From assembly GCA_903933815.1 (NCBI GenBank), contig CAIZLN010000036.1, forward strand, positions 1 through 41,635: 41,635 bases of DNA. Direction: 5' to 3'. The position numbers were made by a program, and so were the translations under genes. Shown here one piece after another: positions 9,269-17,502 of this stretch; positions within the stretch are counted from its first letter, which is position 1; each line of letters opens with the position of its first letter. The notes beneath the pieces were generated by a model. The model saw only the letters and a program-made list of their open reading frames with translations. It ran no database searches and was not told where the DNA came from. Source of the DNA: an uncultured Solirubrobacterales bacterium. Lineage in GTDB: Bacteria; Actinomycetota; Thermoleophilia; Solirubrobacterales; 70-9.

Positions 9269-9399
9269 ATCTTGCCACGAACCGCCGGATGCCGCCGGAA
9301 AATCCCCGGACAACCGGTTGCTGAAACGAGTTTCGGACCAACTGCCGCCCGACTCGGCACGGACCCGCAGGGAACGCAGCTGAGGAGCCGGGTAATGAT

Positions 9400-10629
9400 G
9401 TGGAGGTGAAGACCGCGACCCCAGTAACGATCACTGCCACCCAAGCCAGGCGGATCGCCCTGACAGCGCAGGGGTTCGGTTCCGCCCGACCCGCCGGCAA
9501 GGTCACGATGAAGCACCTCGACCGCATGGTCCGACACACCGGGCTGATCCAGATCGACTCGGTGAATGTGCTGGCCCGGGCCCACCTGATGCCGCTCTAC
9601 TCGCGCTCCGGTCCGTACGACCCCGGTCTGATCGCCCGGGCTTCCGGCAAGAGCCCGCGCAAGCTGGTCGAGTACTGGGCCCACGAGGCGTCCCTGGTCC
9701 CTCCTGCAACTCACCGCCTGTTGCGCTGGCGAATGGCGAGGGCCGACCGCGAGGCCTGGCGCACCGTCAGGGCCGCCGCCGGGCAGACCGACCTGCTCGA
9801 GGCGGTGCTCGATCAGGTCGCGCAGTCCGGCCCGGCTACCGCGACCGAGATCGGACGCGAGATCGACCCGGGGCATGTGCCAGACAAGAGCGACTGGGGC
9901 TGGAACTGGCCCCCGGTCAAGAGCGCCCTCGAATACCTGTTCTGGTCCGGCCGGATCACCGCGGCCTCACGCACCTCGCAGTTCGAGCGTCGCTACGACC
10001 TCAACGAGCGGGTCCTGCCCCCGGAGGTTCTGGCGGCCCCTGACCTCACCGACGAAGAAGCGGTCGAGTCACTGATCGAGATCTCCGCCCGCGCCCATGG
10101 CATCGGCACCCTTTCCTGCCTGCGTGACTACTTCCGGCTGCCGGCGGCCGAGTCAAGGCTTGCGGTCGAAGCGCTGGTTGACCGCGGCCGCCTGCTCCCG
10201 GTGCATAGCGAGGCGTTCCGCGCAGCTGCGTTCCTCCACGCCGACGCCCGCCGGCCACGACGGGTCGAGGGTCGCGCACTGCTGTCCCCCTTCGATCCGC
10301 TCGTCTTCGAGCGGGCCCGGACCGAGAGCCTCTTTGGCTTTCATTACCGGATCGAGATCTACACCCCGAAACACAAGCGACGCCACGGCTACTACGTGCT
10401 GCCGTTCCTTCTGAACGAGGCCCTGGTCGCCCGGGTCGACCTCAAGGCCGATCGTGAGGCCTCCGTCCTGCGGGCTCACGCGGCCTTCGCCGAAGAGAGC
10501 GCTCCACCGGAGACCGCGACGGAACTCGCTACCGAGCTGGAGCTTCTCGCGAGTTGGCTCGGCCTCGAGTCCATAGAGGTCGGCCATAGCGGCGACCTCG
10601 CCCCGGCCCTCAGGAGAGCGGTCGGTTGA
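9400..10629 (+). CDS. Winged-helix DNA glycosylase of the AlkX/YcaQ (HTH_42) family
   Basis: 409 residues, matching the ~400 of the YcaQ/AlkZ superfamily, which removes bulky alkylated bases and unhooks interstrand crosslinks. The catalytic Q-phi-D motif of the YcaQ/AlkX subgroup is visible as Q51-I52-D53 in 'GLIQIDSVNVLARAH'. Streptomyces AlkZ has Q-phi-Q instead. Other markers: 'PLYSRSGPYDP', 'LVEYWAHEASLVP', 'LSPFDPLVFERARTESLFGF' and the basic 'KHKRRHGYYVLPFLL'. GTG start at 9400 with GAGGAG about 12 bases upstream. The stop overlaps the next start as TTGA, so repair enzyme and GluQRS are likely co-translated. Confidence 0.85.
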   Translation: MEVKTATPVTITATQARRIALTAQGFGSARPAGKVTMKHLDRMVRHTGLIQIDSVNVLARAHLMPLYSRSGPYDPGLIARASGKSPRKLVEYWAHEASLVPPATHRLLRWRMARADREAWRTVRAAAGQTDLLEAVLDQVAQSGPATATEIGREIDPGHVPDKSDWGWNWPPVKSALEYLFWSGRITAASRTSQFERRYDLNERVLPPEVLAAPDLTDEEAVESLIEISARAHGIGTLSCLRDYFRLPAAESRLAVEALVDRGRLLPVHSEAFRAAAFLHADARRPRRVEGRALLSPFDPLVFERARTESLFGFHYRIEIYTPKHKRRHGYYVLPFLLNEALVARVDLKADREASVLRAHAAFAEESAPPETATELATELELLASWLGLESIEVGHSGDLAPALRRAVG

Positions 10630-11591
10630 GTCCGGCAGCGAGCCCGGACGCAGGCCCGACGACGGGCGCAGGTCGAGCGGCCGATCGCCCCCGCGGCCGG
10701 TACGCGCCGTCGCCGACCGGCCCTCTCCATCTCGGCAACCTGCGCACGGCCCTGCTCGCATGGCTGTCGGCCCGGTCCTCAGGATCGGAGTTCCTGCTCA
10801 GGATCGAGGACCTCGACTCCGGCCGGTCGCGAGAGAAGTGGGTCGAGGTCCAGCTTGAGGAACTGCGACTGATCGGGATCAACTGGGATGGCGAGCCGGT
10901 CCGCCAGAGCGAGCGGTACGACCTCTACGCCGAGGCGATCGAACGGCTCCGGTCCGAGGGTCTCGTTTACGAGTGCTTCTGCACCCGGGCCGAGATCCGT
11001 GAGGCCGCTTCCGCCCCTCATGGTGAGCTGCCCGAGGGCGCCTACCCCGGAACCTGCGCCACTCTCAGCCCGTCCGAGCTCGAAGAGCGCCGGGAGACGG
11101 GTCGGCCTCCTGCGCTCAGGGTGCGCGCCGAAGCCGCACCGTTCGAGTTCGAGGACAGTCTCCATGGCCGGGTGACCGGTCGGGTTGACGACTTCGTCAT
11201 TCGCAGGAACGACGGCGACTTTGGCTACAACCTCGCGGTCGCAGTCGACGACGCCGGGCAGGGCATCACCGAGGTCGTGCGCGGCGCCGACCTGCTTGAA
11301 ACCACCGGACGCCAGCTCTGGCTCTATGAACAGCTTGGCCTCACATCGCCCCGGACCTGGGCTCATGTGCCGCTGATGCTCGGCGAAGATGGAGCCCGGC
11401 TTGCCAAGCGCCACGGTGCGGTTACCCTCGAGGAACAGCTTGAAGCGGGCCTTTCGGCCCACGAAGTGGCCTCGGCGCTGCTTGGCTCACTTGGACTTGA
11501 CCAGTCCGCAGTTGAGGCATTGCAGACCGGGGACCCTGCCCCGTTCAACTGGGCATCGATCGGGGCAGCCGACCGTGGGAAGATGATCTGA
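10626..11591 (+). CDS. gluQ: Glutamyl-Q tRNA(Asp) synthetase
   Basis: 321-residue paralogue of the glutamyl-tRNA synthetase catalytic domain without the anticodon-binding domain. It attaches glutamate to queuosine-34 of tRNA(Asp). The HIGH-type motif is 'PSPTGPLHLGN' (HLGN 35-38) and the KMSKS-type motif is 'RLAKRHGA'. The zinc ligands known for GluQRS are in place: C117-x-C119 and Y140-x3-C144. TTG start overlaps the upstream stop; the first ~22 residues are a low-complexity leader and a later start is possible. It abuts the CYTH gene by a one-base stop/start overlap. Confidence 0.88.
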   Translation: MSPAASPDAGPTTGAGRAADRPRGRYAPSPTGPLHLGNLRTALLAWLSARSSGSEFLLRIEDLDSGRSREKWVEVQLEELRLIGINWDGEPVRQSERYDLYAEAIERLRSEGLVYECFCTRAEIREAASAPHGELPEGAYPGTCATLSPSELEERRETGRPPALRVRAEAAPFEFEDSLHGRVTGRVDDFVIRRNDGDFGYNLAVAVDDAGQGITEVVRGADLLETTGRQLWLYEQLGLTSPRTWAHVPLMLGEDGARLAKRHGAVTLEEQLEAGLSAHEVASALLGSLGLDQSAVEALQTGDPAPFNWASIGAADRGKMI

Positions 11592-12067
11592 TGGCGGCCG
11601 AGATAGAGCGCAAGTTCCTGGTCAGTGAGCCCCCTGCCTTCAGCCCGGGTGATCCCTTCGAGGACATCGACCAGGGCTATCTGGTTTCCGATGAAACAAC
11701 CGAGATCCGGGTCAGAAGGAAGGGCGGCCACTGCTTCCTCACGGTGAAGAAGGGTCACGGCGAAGTCCGCGACGAGACGGAGGTCGCAGCTACCGAAGAC
11801 CAGTTCAAGGCACTCTGGCCGCTGACTGAAGGCTGGCGCGTCCGCAAGCGTCGCCACCGGATTGATCTGGAGGGTGGTCTGACCGCCGAGCTCGATGTGT
11901 ACCTCGACCGGCTTGAGGGACTGCTCACTGTCGAGGTAGAGTTCGATTCCGAGTCGGCCAGCCGGACGTTCTCGCCCCCGGGCTGGTTTGGCCAGGAGGT
12001 GACGGGTGATGTGGCCTACTCGAATCAGCGCATGGCGCTGCTCGGAGCTCCCCCGGTCCGAAGCTGA
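11591..12067 (+). CDS. CYTH-domain protein (triphosphate tunnel enzyme family)
   Basis: 158 residues. The diagnostic E-x-E-x-K motif is E4-I-E6-R-K8 at the very N-terminus. It is followed by alternating acidic/basic strands: 'EIRVRRKGGHCFLTVKKG', 'RDETEV', 'RKRRHRIDL' and 'AELDVYLDRLEGLLTVEVEF'. These fold into the triphosphate tunnel that binds metal and cleaves inorganic or organic triphosphates. Single-domain CYTH proteins of this length are mostly inorganic triphosphatases or of unknown substrate. ATG start inside the GluQRS stop (TGATG). Last gene of a three-gene coupled unit; the thioredoxin after it has its own promoter. Confidence 0.85.
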   Translation: MAAEIERKFLVSEPPAFSPGDPFEDIDQGYLVSDETTEIRVRRKGGHCFLTVKKGHGEVRDETEVAATEDQFKALWPLTEGWRVRKRRHRIDLEGGLTAELDVYLDRLEGLLTVEVEFDSESASRTFSPPGWFGQEVTGDVAYSNQRMALLGAPPVRS

Positions 12068-12070
12068 TAG

Positions 12071-12099
12071 TTTACAATCATACAGTTGTGTAGTAGTAT
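12071..12099 (+). promoter_or_regulatory. Vegetative sigma-factor promoter upstream of thioredoxin
   Basis: TTTACA at 12071-12076, a 17-base spacer, then TAGTAT at 12094-12099. This is close to the -35/-10 consensus in a strikingly AT-rich stretch within otherwise GC-rich DNA. Transcription would begin near 12106, about 20 bases before the trx start codon. A GGAG ribosome site at 12117-12120 fits the ATG at 12126. Confidence 0.7.
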
Positions 12100-12125
12100 A
12101 GATTCAAACAGCAAATGGAGAGCAA

Positions 12126-12464
12126 ATGAGCGAAACAGAACAGAAAACCGAAGTGACCAATCTCACCACCGCGGCGTTCGACGGGTACATCGGGCAGGAA
12201 GGCCTCACAGTCGTTGACTTCTGGGCTTCATGGTGCGGGCCCTGCATCCAGATGGCGCCGCAGTTCGAGAAGGCTGCCGAGCTCCGCCCCGATTACCACT
12301 TCGCAAAGGTGAACGTGGATGAGGAGCCTCAGCTTGCCGCGAAGTATCAGGTCAGCTCGATCCCGACCCTCGCGGTCCTGCGCGACGGAGAGCTGCTCGG
12401 CATGGCCCCGGGAGTCGTCAAGGCGAAGGAACTGGTCGAAGCTCTGGACAAGCTCGCTGGCTGA
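12126..12464 (+). CDS. trxA: Thioredoxin
   Basis: 112-residue cytosolic dithiol oxidoreductase. The redox motif W-C-G-P-C is at 36-40 in 'VVDFWASWCGPC'. The strand and cis-proline are in 'QVSSIPTLAVLRDGE', and the C-terminal helix carries 'KAKELVEALDKL'. Length and order are those of classical thioredoxin 1. No signal peptide, so it acts in the cytoplasm with thioredoxin reductase (not in this window). It is monocistronic by appearance, driven by the promoter just upstream. Confidence 0.95.
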   Translation: MSETEQKTEVTNLTTAAFDGYIGQEGLTVVDFWASWCGPCIQMAPQFEKAAELRPDYHFAKVNVDEEPQLAAKYQVSSIPTLAVLRDGELLGMAPGVVKAKELVEALDKLAG

Positions 12465-12565
12465 CCCGTCAGGGTCTTTGTCCCCGGAACTGGTGGCGCC
12501 TCCGGCCAGTCGGTCAGGCGGCTTTGAGCAAACGCTCCGGGCCGCCGCCGTCTAGCCTCACTCAG

Positions 12566-13060
12566 ATGGCCAGCAGGAAGAAAAGCGCCGGGCTGATTCT
12601 TTACCGTTTCCGGGAGAACCGGCTCGAAGTCCTGATCGCTCACATGGGCGGACCGCTGTGGATGAAAAAGGTCCGCAAGGGCCGTCGCGGCTGGTCGATA
12701 CCCAAAGGTGAGTACACCGAGGGTGAGGCAGCCTTTGACGCCGCCCGCCGGGAGTTCCGCGAGGAGACCGGCTTTGATCCGCCCGGCTCCGAGGCCATCC
12801 CGCTCGGTCAGATCCGCCAGAAGAGTGGCAAGCGGGTGACTGCCTGGGCGCTTGAAGGTGAGCTTGACCCAGCCAGGGCCAAGAGCAACACGGTCACCAT
12901 CGAGTGGCCCCCGAAGTCAGGAAAAGAGATGGATTTTCCCGAGGTTGACCGGGTTGAATGGGTGGCTCCCGATACAGCCCGCAAGCGCATCATCGAAGGT
13001 CAGCAGGAACTGATGGACCGCCTCGAGAGCCATCTCCAACGAACATCAGGAAGGGCGTAA
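12566..13060 (+). CDS. NUDIX hydrolase
   Basis: 164 residues. The Nudix box G-x5-E-x7-R-E-x-x-E-E-x-G spans residues 48-69 ('GEYTEGEAAFDAARREFREE' and following), so the metal-binding glutamates are intact. Before it, 'KSAGLILYRF' and 'EVLIAHMGGPLWMKK' are typical of the small NUDIX group that degrades dinucleoside polyphosphates or damaged nucleotides. ATG at 12566 gives a normal N-terminus; the frame is open 14 codons further upstream without a clear ribosome site. The gene ends three bases from the 3' end of the convergent tRNA-Ala. Substrate unknown. Confidence 0.88.
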   Translation: MASRKKSAGLILYRFRENRLEVLIAHMGGPLWMKKVRKGRRGWSIPKGEYTEGEAAFDAARREFREETGFDPPGSEAIPLGQIRQKSGKRVTAWALEGELDPARAKSNTVTIEWPPKSGKEMDFPEVDRVEWVAPDTARKRIIEGQQELMDRLESHLQRTSGRA

Positions 13061-13062
13061 GG

Positions 13063-13135
13063 TGGAGCTAGCCGGAGTCGAACCGGCGACCTCTTGGGTG
13101 CGATCCAAGCGCTCTGCCAACTGAGCTATAGCCCC
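13063..13135 (-). tRNA. tRNA-Ala (anticodon CGC)
   Basis: 73-nt cloverleaf on the minus strand. The acceptor stem GGGGCTA/TAGCTCC includes the alanine identity pair G3:U70. D arm GCTC/GAGC; anticodon stem CTTGG/CCAAG with loop ATCGCAC, giving CGC at positions 34-36; T stem GCCGG/CCGGC with loop TTCGACT; discriminator A. The CCA end is not encoded. Confidence 0.95.
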
Positions 13136-13242
13136 GCGGCGGCAAAGGATACGGAACCTTCGTGTGCAAAAGGAGGGAGGTCATGCCAGTTCCGCCCGAA
13201 AACCTCATAGTCTTTACTACCAGTACCACCTTCTGAGCCAGA

Positions 13243-14052
13243 ATGGGAATCCTCGACGACGCCATCCGGGAGCATCTAGAGCTCAAGCGCCAACATGGGG
13301 CTGACGAATCCGAGGTGGACGGACTCGAGGCCGAAGCCTTCGGCCCCGCCGACCGGCCGGACGCCACGGAACCCCCAGCTGAAGCGCCCCAGTTTGAGTC
13401 GGAGGCGACAACTCAGGTGATCAGCCCCGGCTCAGCCATCACGGTTCCCGCCGGAGAAGGCGATCAGCTCGACAAAGTGTTCGAGGCCAAGCGGGACGAG
13501 CTGGCCGCCATTGAACATGAGGCAGCCGAAAAGGATGGCCCTGAAGAAAGGCCTCAGGTCGGTGAGCCGGATGTTCCCGCACCGGAAGAGGAAAGTCGGC
13601 CCCAGCCGGCAGCCGAGAGGGAGGCACCCCCGGCCGCACTTGAACCCGACGAGGTGACCGAGGCGGACGGTGGCGACGCTGGAGACGCCCTCGAGCGTGA
13701 ACGTCAGCATCTTGCCGGCCAGCCGACCGAGCATTACGACGTCGATGCAGCGATGGCTGAGGAGGATGAAATCGACCTGCTCAGTGAGAGCCGACTCGCC
13801 GATGAACTCGACCGGGCGCTCGAAACCCCCGAGGACGAGATTGCAGCGATGGCCCCACCCGAAGAGGAGTACGAACATCAACTCCCGGATTTGGCTGAAC
13901 CGGATCCCGGGTCCGAGGTTCCTGATGATTCAGATTTCTTCGATCAGGACGACCCGCTGGAAGGCACACCGGACTTTCTTGAGGAGACCCCCGAACACGA
14001 CAGGCTCTGGTTCGAGCAGAAAGAGCCGAAGGACTTCGACTTCGGGGACTGA
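13243..14052 (+). CDS. Acidic, largely disordered protein of unknown function
   Basis: 269 residues, very rich in Glu, Asp, Pro and Ala, with almost no hydrophobic core. The N-terminus 'MGILDDAIREHLELKRQHG' would form a short amphipathic helix. The C-terminus holds a more ordered-looking aromatic/acidic segment ('TPDFLEETPEHDRLWFEQK', 'KDFDFGD') that may be a docking motif. No signal peptide, membrane segment or enzyme motif. It lies alone between tRNA-Ala(CGC) and the convergent OYE gene. I recognise no function; the conserved-looking ends with a variable middle suggest an adaptor or scaffold, which is inference. Confidence 0.75.
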   Translation: MGILDDAIREHLELKRQHGADESEVDGLEAEAFGPADRPDATEPPAEAPQFESEATTQVISPGSAITVPAGEGDQLDKVFEAKRDELAAIEHEAAEKDGPEERPQVGEPDVPAPEEESRPQPAAEREAPPAALEPDEVTEADGGDAGDALERERQHLAGQPTEHYDVDAAMAEEDEIDLLSESRLADELDRALETPEDEIAAMAPPEEEYEHQLPDLAEPDPGSEVPDDSDFFDQDDPLEGTPDFLEETPEHDRLWFEQKEPKDFDFGD

Positions 14053-15300
14053 TCAGCCGGCGGGCCGGGTCCGGGCTGCCAGTTTCATCCTTGAACGCCT
14101 GGCGCGCATTGCCAGGAGCGCATCGACGGCGATGTAGTTCGTCGCCGCAGTCCAGGCACCCAGCTTCAGGTCGGGCGGCGAATCATCGGCGGTTCTTTTC
14201 ATCTGCAGGCGGTGCCAGCCCGAGTTTGCCGCCGCACCCGAAAGCCTTTTCACAGCTCCCGGTCCGCCGACTCTGGGGGCCGGCCGGTCGAGGAGATCCG
14301 TCTCCCCGCGCAGTAGCTCGCCAGCCAGCTCCGGGCGAACCGCCAGCGGCCGACCGACGCCGACCATCGCCGCGACACCAGAGTGCAGGGCCTGGTCGAT
14401 TCCGTCCCTCGTTCGGAAGCCGCCGGTCAGCATCACGGGTACATCGGTGGATTCCGAGACAGCGGCGGCACCCTGCCAGAACGGTGACTCATGGGCCGAC
14501 CGGATTTCGGAACCGTCCGCCTCCAGCCCGAGCATTGCCGGGGCCTCGTAACTGCCTCCTGATACCTCAAGCAGGTCTGAGCCCGTCTGGCCGAGGCGCC
14601 TTCCCAGCCAGGCAAGGTCGGCCTCGTCACCGTCGCGGGCGTCGAGCTTGACGGCGACGGCGGCTCGCTCGGGGAGCACCCGCTTCAGTTCGCTCACGAT
14701 TTCGACAAGCAGCCTCGACCGACCTTCAATGTCGCCGCCATATTGATCGGTCCTGAGGTTCTGGCTCGGGTCGAGAAAACTGCTCAGCAGGTATCCGTGT
14801 GCGGCGTGGACCTCTACTCCCGCAAAGCCTGCCTCGACCACGATTCTGGCGGCAGTGATGAAGCGGGTTCTGATCTCGACGATCTCTTCTTCCACAAGCG
14901 CCCGAGGCCGGGCGAACAGTCCGGCGAGGTCGACCGCGGGTCCACCTGACGGAGAGACCGGGCAAGGCTGGACGAACCGGGTTGTCTGGCGGCCCGGATG
15001 GGATATCTGGACCAGCGCCCGTGGCCCTGCCGCCCGGGCCCACTGCTCCAGCATCGCCCGGTTTGTCTCGGAGTCGATCACCACATTGCGTGCCCGTTCC
15101 AGATGACGACGATCGACCATCGCGTTTCCGGTCAGGATCAGACCCGCTCCGCCTGAAGCGTTCGCTGAGTAGAGGCGGAAATGCCGTCCGGTCGGGTCGT
15201 TGCGGCTGTCGGCCAGCCCCTCGGTCATTGCCGCCCGCCCCAGCCGGTTGGGGAGTACGAGGCCACAGGGAAGTGTCAGGGGGTCGGTCAGTGAGGTCAC
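14053..15300 (-). CDS. NADH:flavin oxidoreductase (old yellow enzyme family)
   Basis: About 415 residues forming an FMN-binding TIM barrel. Markers in order: 'LPCGLVLPNRLGRAAMTEG', 'GGAGLILTGNAMVD', 'LVQISHPGRQ', the active-site 'GVEVHAAHGYLLSSFLDP' with the H-x-x-H pair, 'DQYGG', and 'PVMLTGGFRTRDG' with 'VGVGRPLAV' for phosphate binding. These enzymes reduce activated C=C bonds with NAD(P)H. No C-terminal iron-sulfur/FAD domains, so it is of the short class rather than dienoyl-CoA reductase. GTG at 15300 fits the family N-terminus; upstream open codons look non-coding. Physiological substrate unknown. Confidence 0.88.
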   Translation of the reverse strand: MTSLTDPLTLPCGLVLPNRLGRAAMTEGLADSRNDPTGRHFRLYSANASGGAGLILTGNAMVDRRHLERARNVVIDSETNRAMLEQWARAAGPRALVQISHPGRQTTRFVQPCPVSPSGGPAVDLAGLFARPRALVEEEIVEIRTRFITAARIVVEAGFAGVEVHAAHGYLLSSFLDPSQNLRTDQYGGDIEGRSRLLVEIVSELKRVLPERAAVAVKLDARDGDEADLAWLGRRLGQTGSDLLEVSGGSYEAPAMLGLEADGSEIRSAHESPFWQGAAAVSESTDVPVMLTGGFRTRDGIDQALHSGVAAMVGVGRPLAVRPELAGELLRGETDLLDRPAPRVGGPGAVKRLSGAAANSGWHRLQMKRTADDSPPDLKLGAWTAATNYIAVDALLAMRARRSRMKLAARTRPAG

Positions 15301-15422
15301 ATCAGCTCCACAGCGCAGCGTAAAGCTTCGCAACCCGGCATGGTCCGAGAGCGGGTTCGTGATGGACCTGTCGGGGAGTGGCACTCAACCCATACAATCG
15401 CCCGACGGTCGCAAGGCCGCGC

Positions 15423-15495
15423 GGGGCCATAGCTCAGTTGGCAGAGCGCCTGCTTTGCAAGCAGGAGGTCGCCGGTTCGATCCCGGCTGGCTCCA
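15423..15495 (+). tRNA. tRNA-Ala (anticodon TGC)
   Basis: 73-nt cloverleaf: acceptor GGGGCCA/TGGCTCC with the G3:U70 alanine pair; anticodon stem CCTGC/GCAGG with loop TTTGCAA, giving TGC; T stem GCCGG/CCGGC with loop TTCGATC (the arm's closing pair allows minor variation); discriminator A; CCA not encoded. Its 3' 48 nucleotides are repeated 2055 bp downstream with one mismatch, marking the boundary of a small islet. Confidence 0.96.
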
Positions 15496-15528
15496 CCTCA
15501 GATCCAACGGCGGAGCCTGGCCTTGCTG

Positions 15529-17223
15529 CTACCGCTTGCGCTTGACTGTCAGCTTGCGGTTCGCCGTGGCCTTCGAACCTTCAGCCCGGGTGAAGGTGGT
15601 GCGAAGTATCAGCTTGAGGGCCTTTTTACGAATGGCCTTTCGCCCCTTGTTGCCGAGTTGGCACTTGAGCGCGTAGGTCCCGGGAGCCCCGGCGGTCTTC
15701 GAGGTCCTGCACCAGACCCTGGTCTTTCGACCGTTGCCGGTCGTCGCCTGCTGGGAGATCCTCCCCTTCCCTGACACTTTGACCCTGGAAGTGATGAGAA
15801 TCGACTTCTTTGTCACCTTCGCCTTGACCGAGGAGACATCAACCCTGGCGGGAGGGGCAGGCGGCGGGTCGCTGCTTGCTGCCTGGATCCTGCTGGAGCC
15901 CTCGACGAACTGTTCCCAGACGGCGGTGACCGCCCCGTCGAGCGCTACGGCCAGTCGGGATCTGGAGGGAGTTGCTCCGGCTGCCGAGAGGTTCGTGACC
16001 GCCCCGAAGGCACTTGCTCCAGCCGGGCGCGACGCGGCCTGGACCGTGTGAGCATCTTCCATAGCGACGTCCTCCCACTCCCAGACGACGGTGATCGCCC
16101 CGTCGGCGGCTGCAACTATCTGGATCCTGGACTGGTTACTGATCTCCGAGATGTCTTCGATCGTCCCGAAGGTGTTTGAGCGAGCTGGCCGGGTACGGGC
16201 ACGGATTATGAAGGTGTCCTCGATGAACTGGGCCCAGACGACGGTGGTTGCCCCGTCGGGTGCTACAGCAACATTGGTCATTACGATGCCCAGGGTGGTT
16301 GGCGATACGTCCTGGACCGGCCCGAAGGTGTTCGATCCGGCCGGTCGGGTCGTGACTTGGGCTGTTTCGCAGATGTCGACGACGCAATCGCCGCGGGAAA
16401 GGGTCCAGACGACGGTGGTTGCCCCGTCGGCCGCGACTGCCAGGTAGGGGTTGAGGACCCTCTCGCTGGTTGGTGATATGTCCTGGGCCGCCCCGAAGGT
16501 GCTCGACCCAGCCGGCCGGGTGCGGACCTTGATCTCAAAGCATACGGGGCCGAGGCTGCAGGAAAAGGTGAGGTTCCAAACGACGGTAGTCGTCCCGTCA
16601 GGCGCTACTGTCACCTCGAGTTGGCTGGTGTTCTCGCCGCCTGCCGACAGGGGCACGACCGCCCCGAAGGTGTCCGACCCAGCCGGCCGGGTGACGGACT
16701 GGACTGTGTCGGAGCCGTCGACCCAGACGACGGTGGTTTCTCCGCTGGGCGCTACTGCCACCCGGGGCGAGCGTTGGCCCGTACCCTGGTTGGTTGCCAG
16801 GTTCTGGACCGCCCCGAAGGTGCTCGACCCGGCCGGCCGGGTCGCGGACTGGATTGCCAAAGCGCCGCCGCCGACGTTTTGTCCCCAGACGACGGTGGTT
16901 TCTCCATCCGACGCAACTACCACCTCGGGTCCGTATGACAACAGCTCGGCGTCCGACAGGTTCTGGACCGCCCCGAAGGTGCTCGACCCGGCCGGCCGGG
17001 TCGCGGCTTGGATCATGCCGTCGGCTTCGCGCCGCCAGACTACGGTGGTTGTGCCGTCGGGCGCTATGGCTATCTCGGACTCTCCGGCACCCTGGCCGGC
17101 TGCCGACAGGTCGGTAGCGGGCAGGTTCCAGGTGGTGGCCGAGGCCGCTGAGACCCCTAACGCCAGCGCTGCTGCCCCGACCGCGAGGAACGCAACCATC
17201 AACCCCCGGACCCGATATCCCAA
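15529..17223 (-). CDS. Secreted eight-repeat (beta-propeller-like) protein, islet cargo
   Basis: About 564 residues from a TTG at 17223; an ATG at 17199 or codons up to 17355 are alternatives. A signal peptide is clear: 'GYRVRGLMVAFLAVGAAA' then 'LALGVSAASA'. The mature part has eight tandem units of ~45-55 residues, each with 'APDGTTTVVW'-like strands followed by 'TRPAGSSTFGAVQNLS'-like segments. This spacing and the conserved Trp suggest propeller blades. After a Pro-rich linker ('DPPPAPPARVD') comes a ~110-residue strongly basic domain with two Cys and many Lys/Arg. Exported; ligand unknown. Style resembles the two paralogues at 38253-41017. No anchor motif or catalytic residues seen. Confidence 0.75.
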   Translation of the reverse strand: MGYRVRGLMVAFLAVGAAALALGVSAASATTWNLPATDLSAAGQGAGESEIAIAPDGTTTVVWRREADGMIQAATRPAGSSTFGAVQNLSDAELLSYGPEVVVASDGETTVVWGQNVGGGALAIQSATRPAGSSTFGAVQNLATNQGTGQRSPRVAVAPSGETTVVWVDGSDTVQSVTRPAGSDTFGAVVPLSAGGENTSQLEVTVAPDGTTTVVWNLTFSCSLGPVCFEIKVRTRPAGSSTFGAAQDISPTSERVLNPYLAVAADGATTVVWTLSRGDCVVDICETAQVTTRPAGSNTFGPVQDVSPTTLGIVMTNVAVAPDGATTVVWAQFIEDTFIIRARTRPARSNTFGTIEDISEISNQSRIQIVAAADGAITVVWEWEDVAMEDAHTVQAASRPAGASAFGAVTNLSAAGATPSRSRLAVALDGAVTAVWEQFVEGSSRIQAASSDPPPAPPARVDVSSVKAKVTKKSILITSRVKVSGKGRISQQATTGNGRKTRVWCRTSKTAGAPGTYALKCQLGNKGRKAIRKKALKLILRTTFTRAEGSKATANRKLTVKRKR

Positions 17224-17502
17224 GCCGCCGAGCCCGGAGACCCCTGGCGCTCCGTTCAGGTGAGTCCCCCTGTTCCAAAGATTGGCCTGTCCCATCAAGA
17301 TCCTTCCCGGATCGACGAAGGCGGTAAGGCCAAGTGCCTTCCCGCTATCCCCCAAGTAGATAGATCGTAAGCATACCCCGGGCGTTCCCCGGGCAGGTCG
17401 GATTCCGGGAACGGGCGCATACCGATAGACCTTCCAGAAAGCGTGTCAGCTGAAGACCAAATTGAGGAAGATCGACAGGAAAATCAGTCTGGAAGCAAAG
17501 TA
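17224..17502. other. Non-coding 5' flank of the islet cargo gene
   Basis: Open codons continue upstream of the cargo start to 17355 but look non-coding. A GTTCCCCGG / CCGGGAAC imperfect inverted repeat lies near 17380-17410 in a GC-rich patch. I see no confident -35/-10 pair. The last ~20 bases before the tRNA fragment are AT-richer than the surroundings. Confidence 0.4.

Noticed and set aside
13063-13135. tRNA-Ala(CGC) as the source of the displaced tRNA half at 17503
   Set aside because: Its anticodon stem differs throughout and it lies on the other strand; the fragment matches tRNA-Ala(TGC) at 47 of 48 bases.
13068-13367. Minus-strand open frame ending in G-Y-S-S-V-G-R-A-L
   Set aside because: Produced by reading the tRNA-Ala(CGC) region; it overlaps the acidic-protein gene and has no ribosome site.
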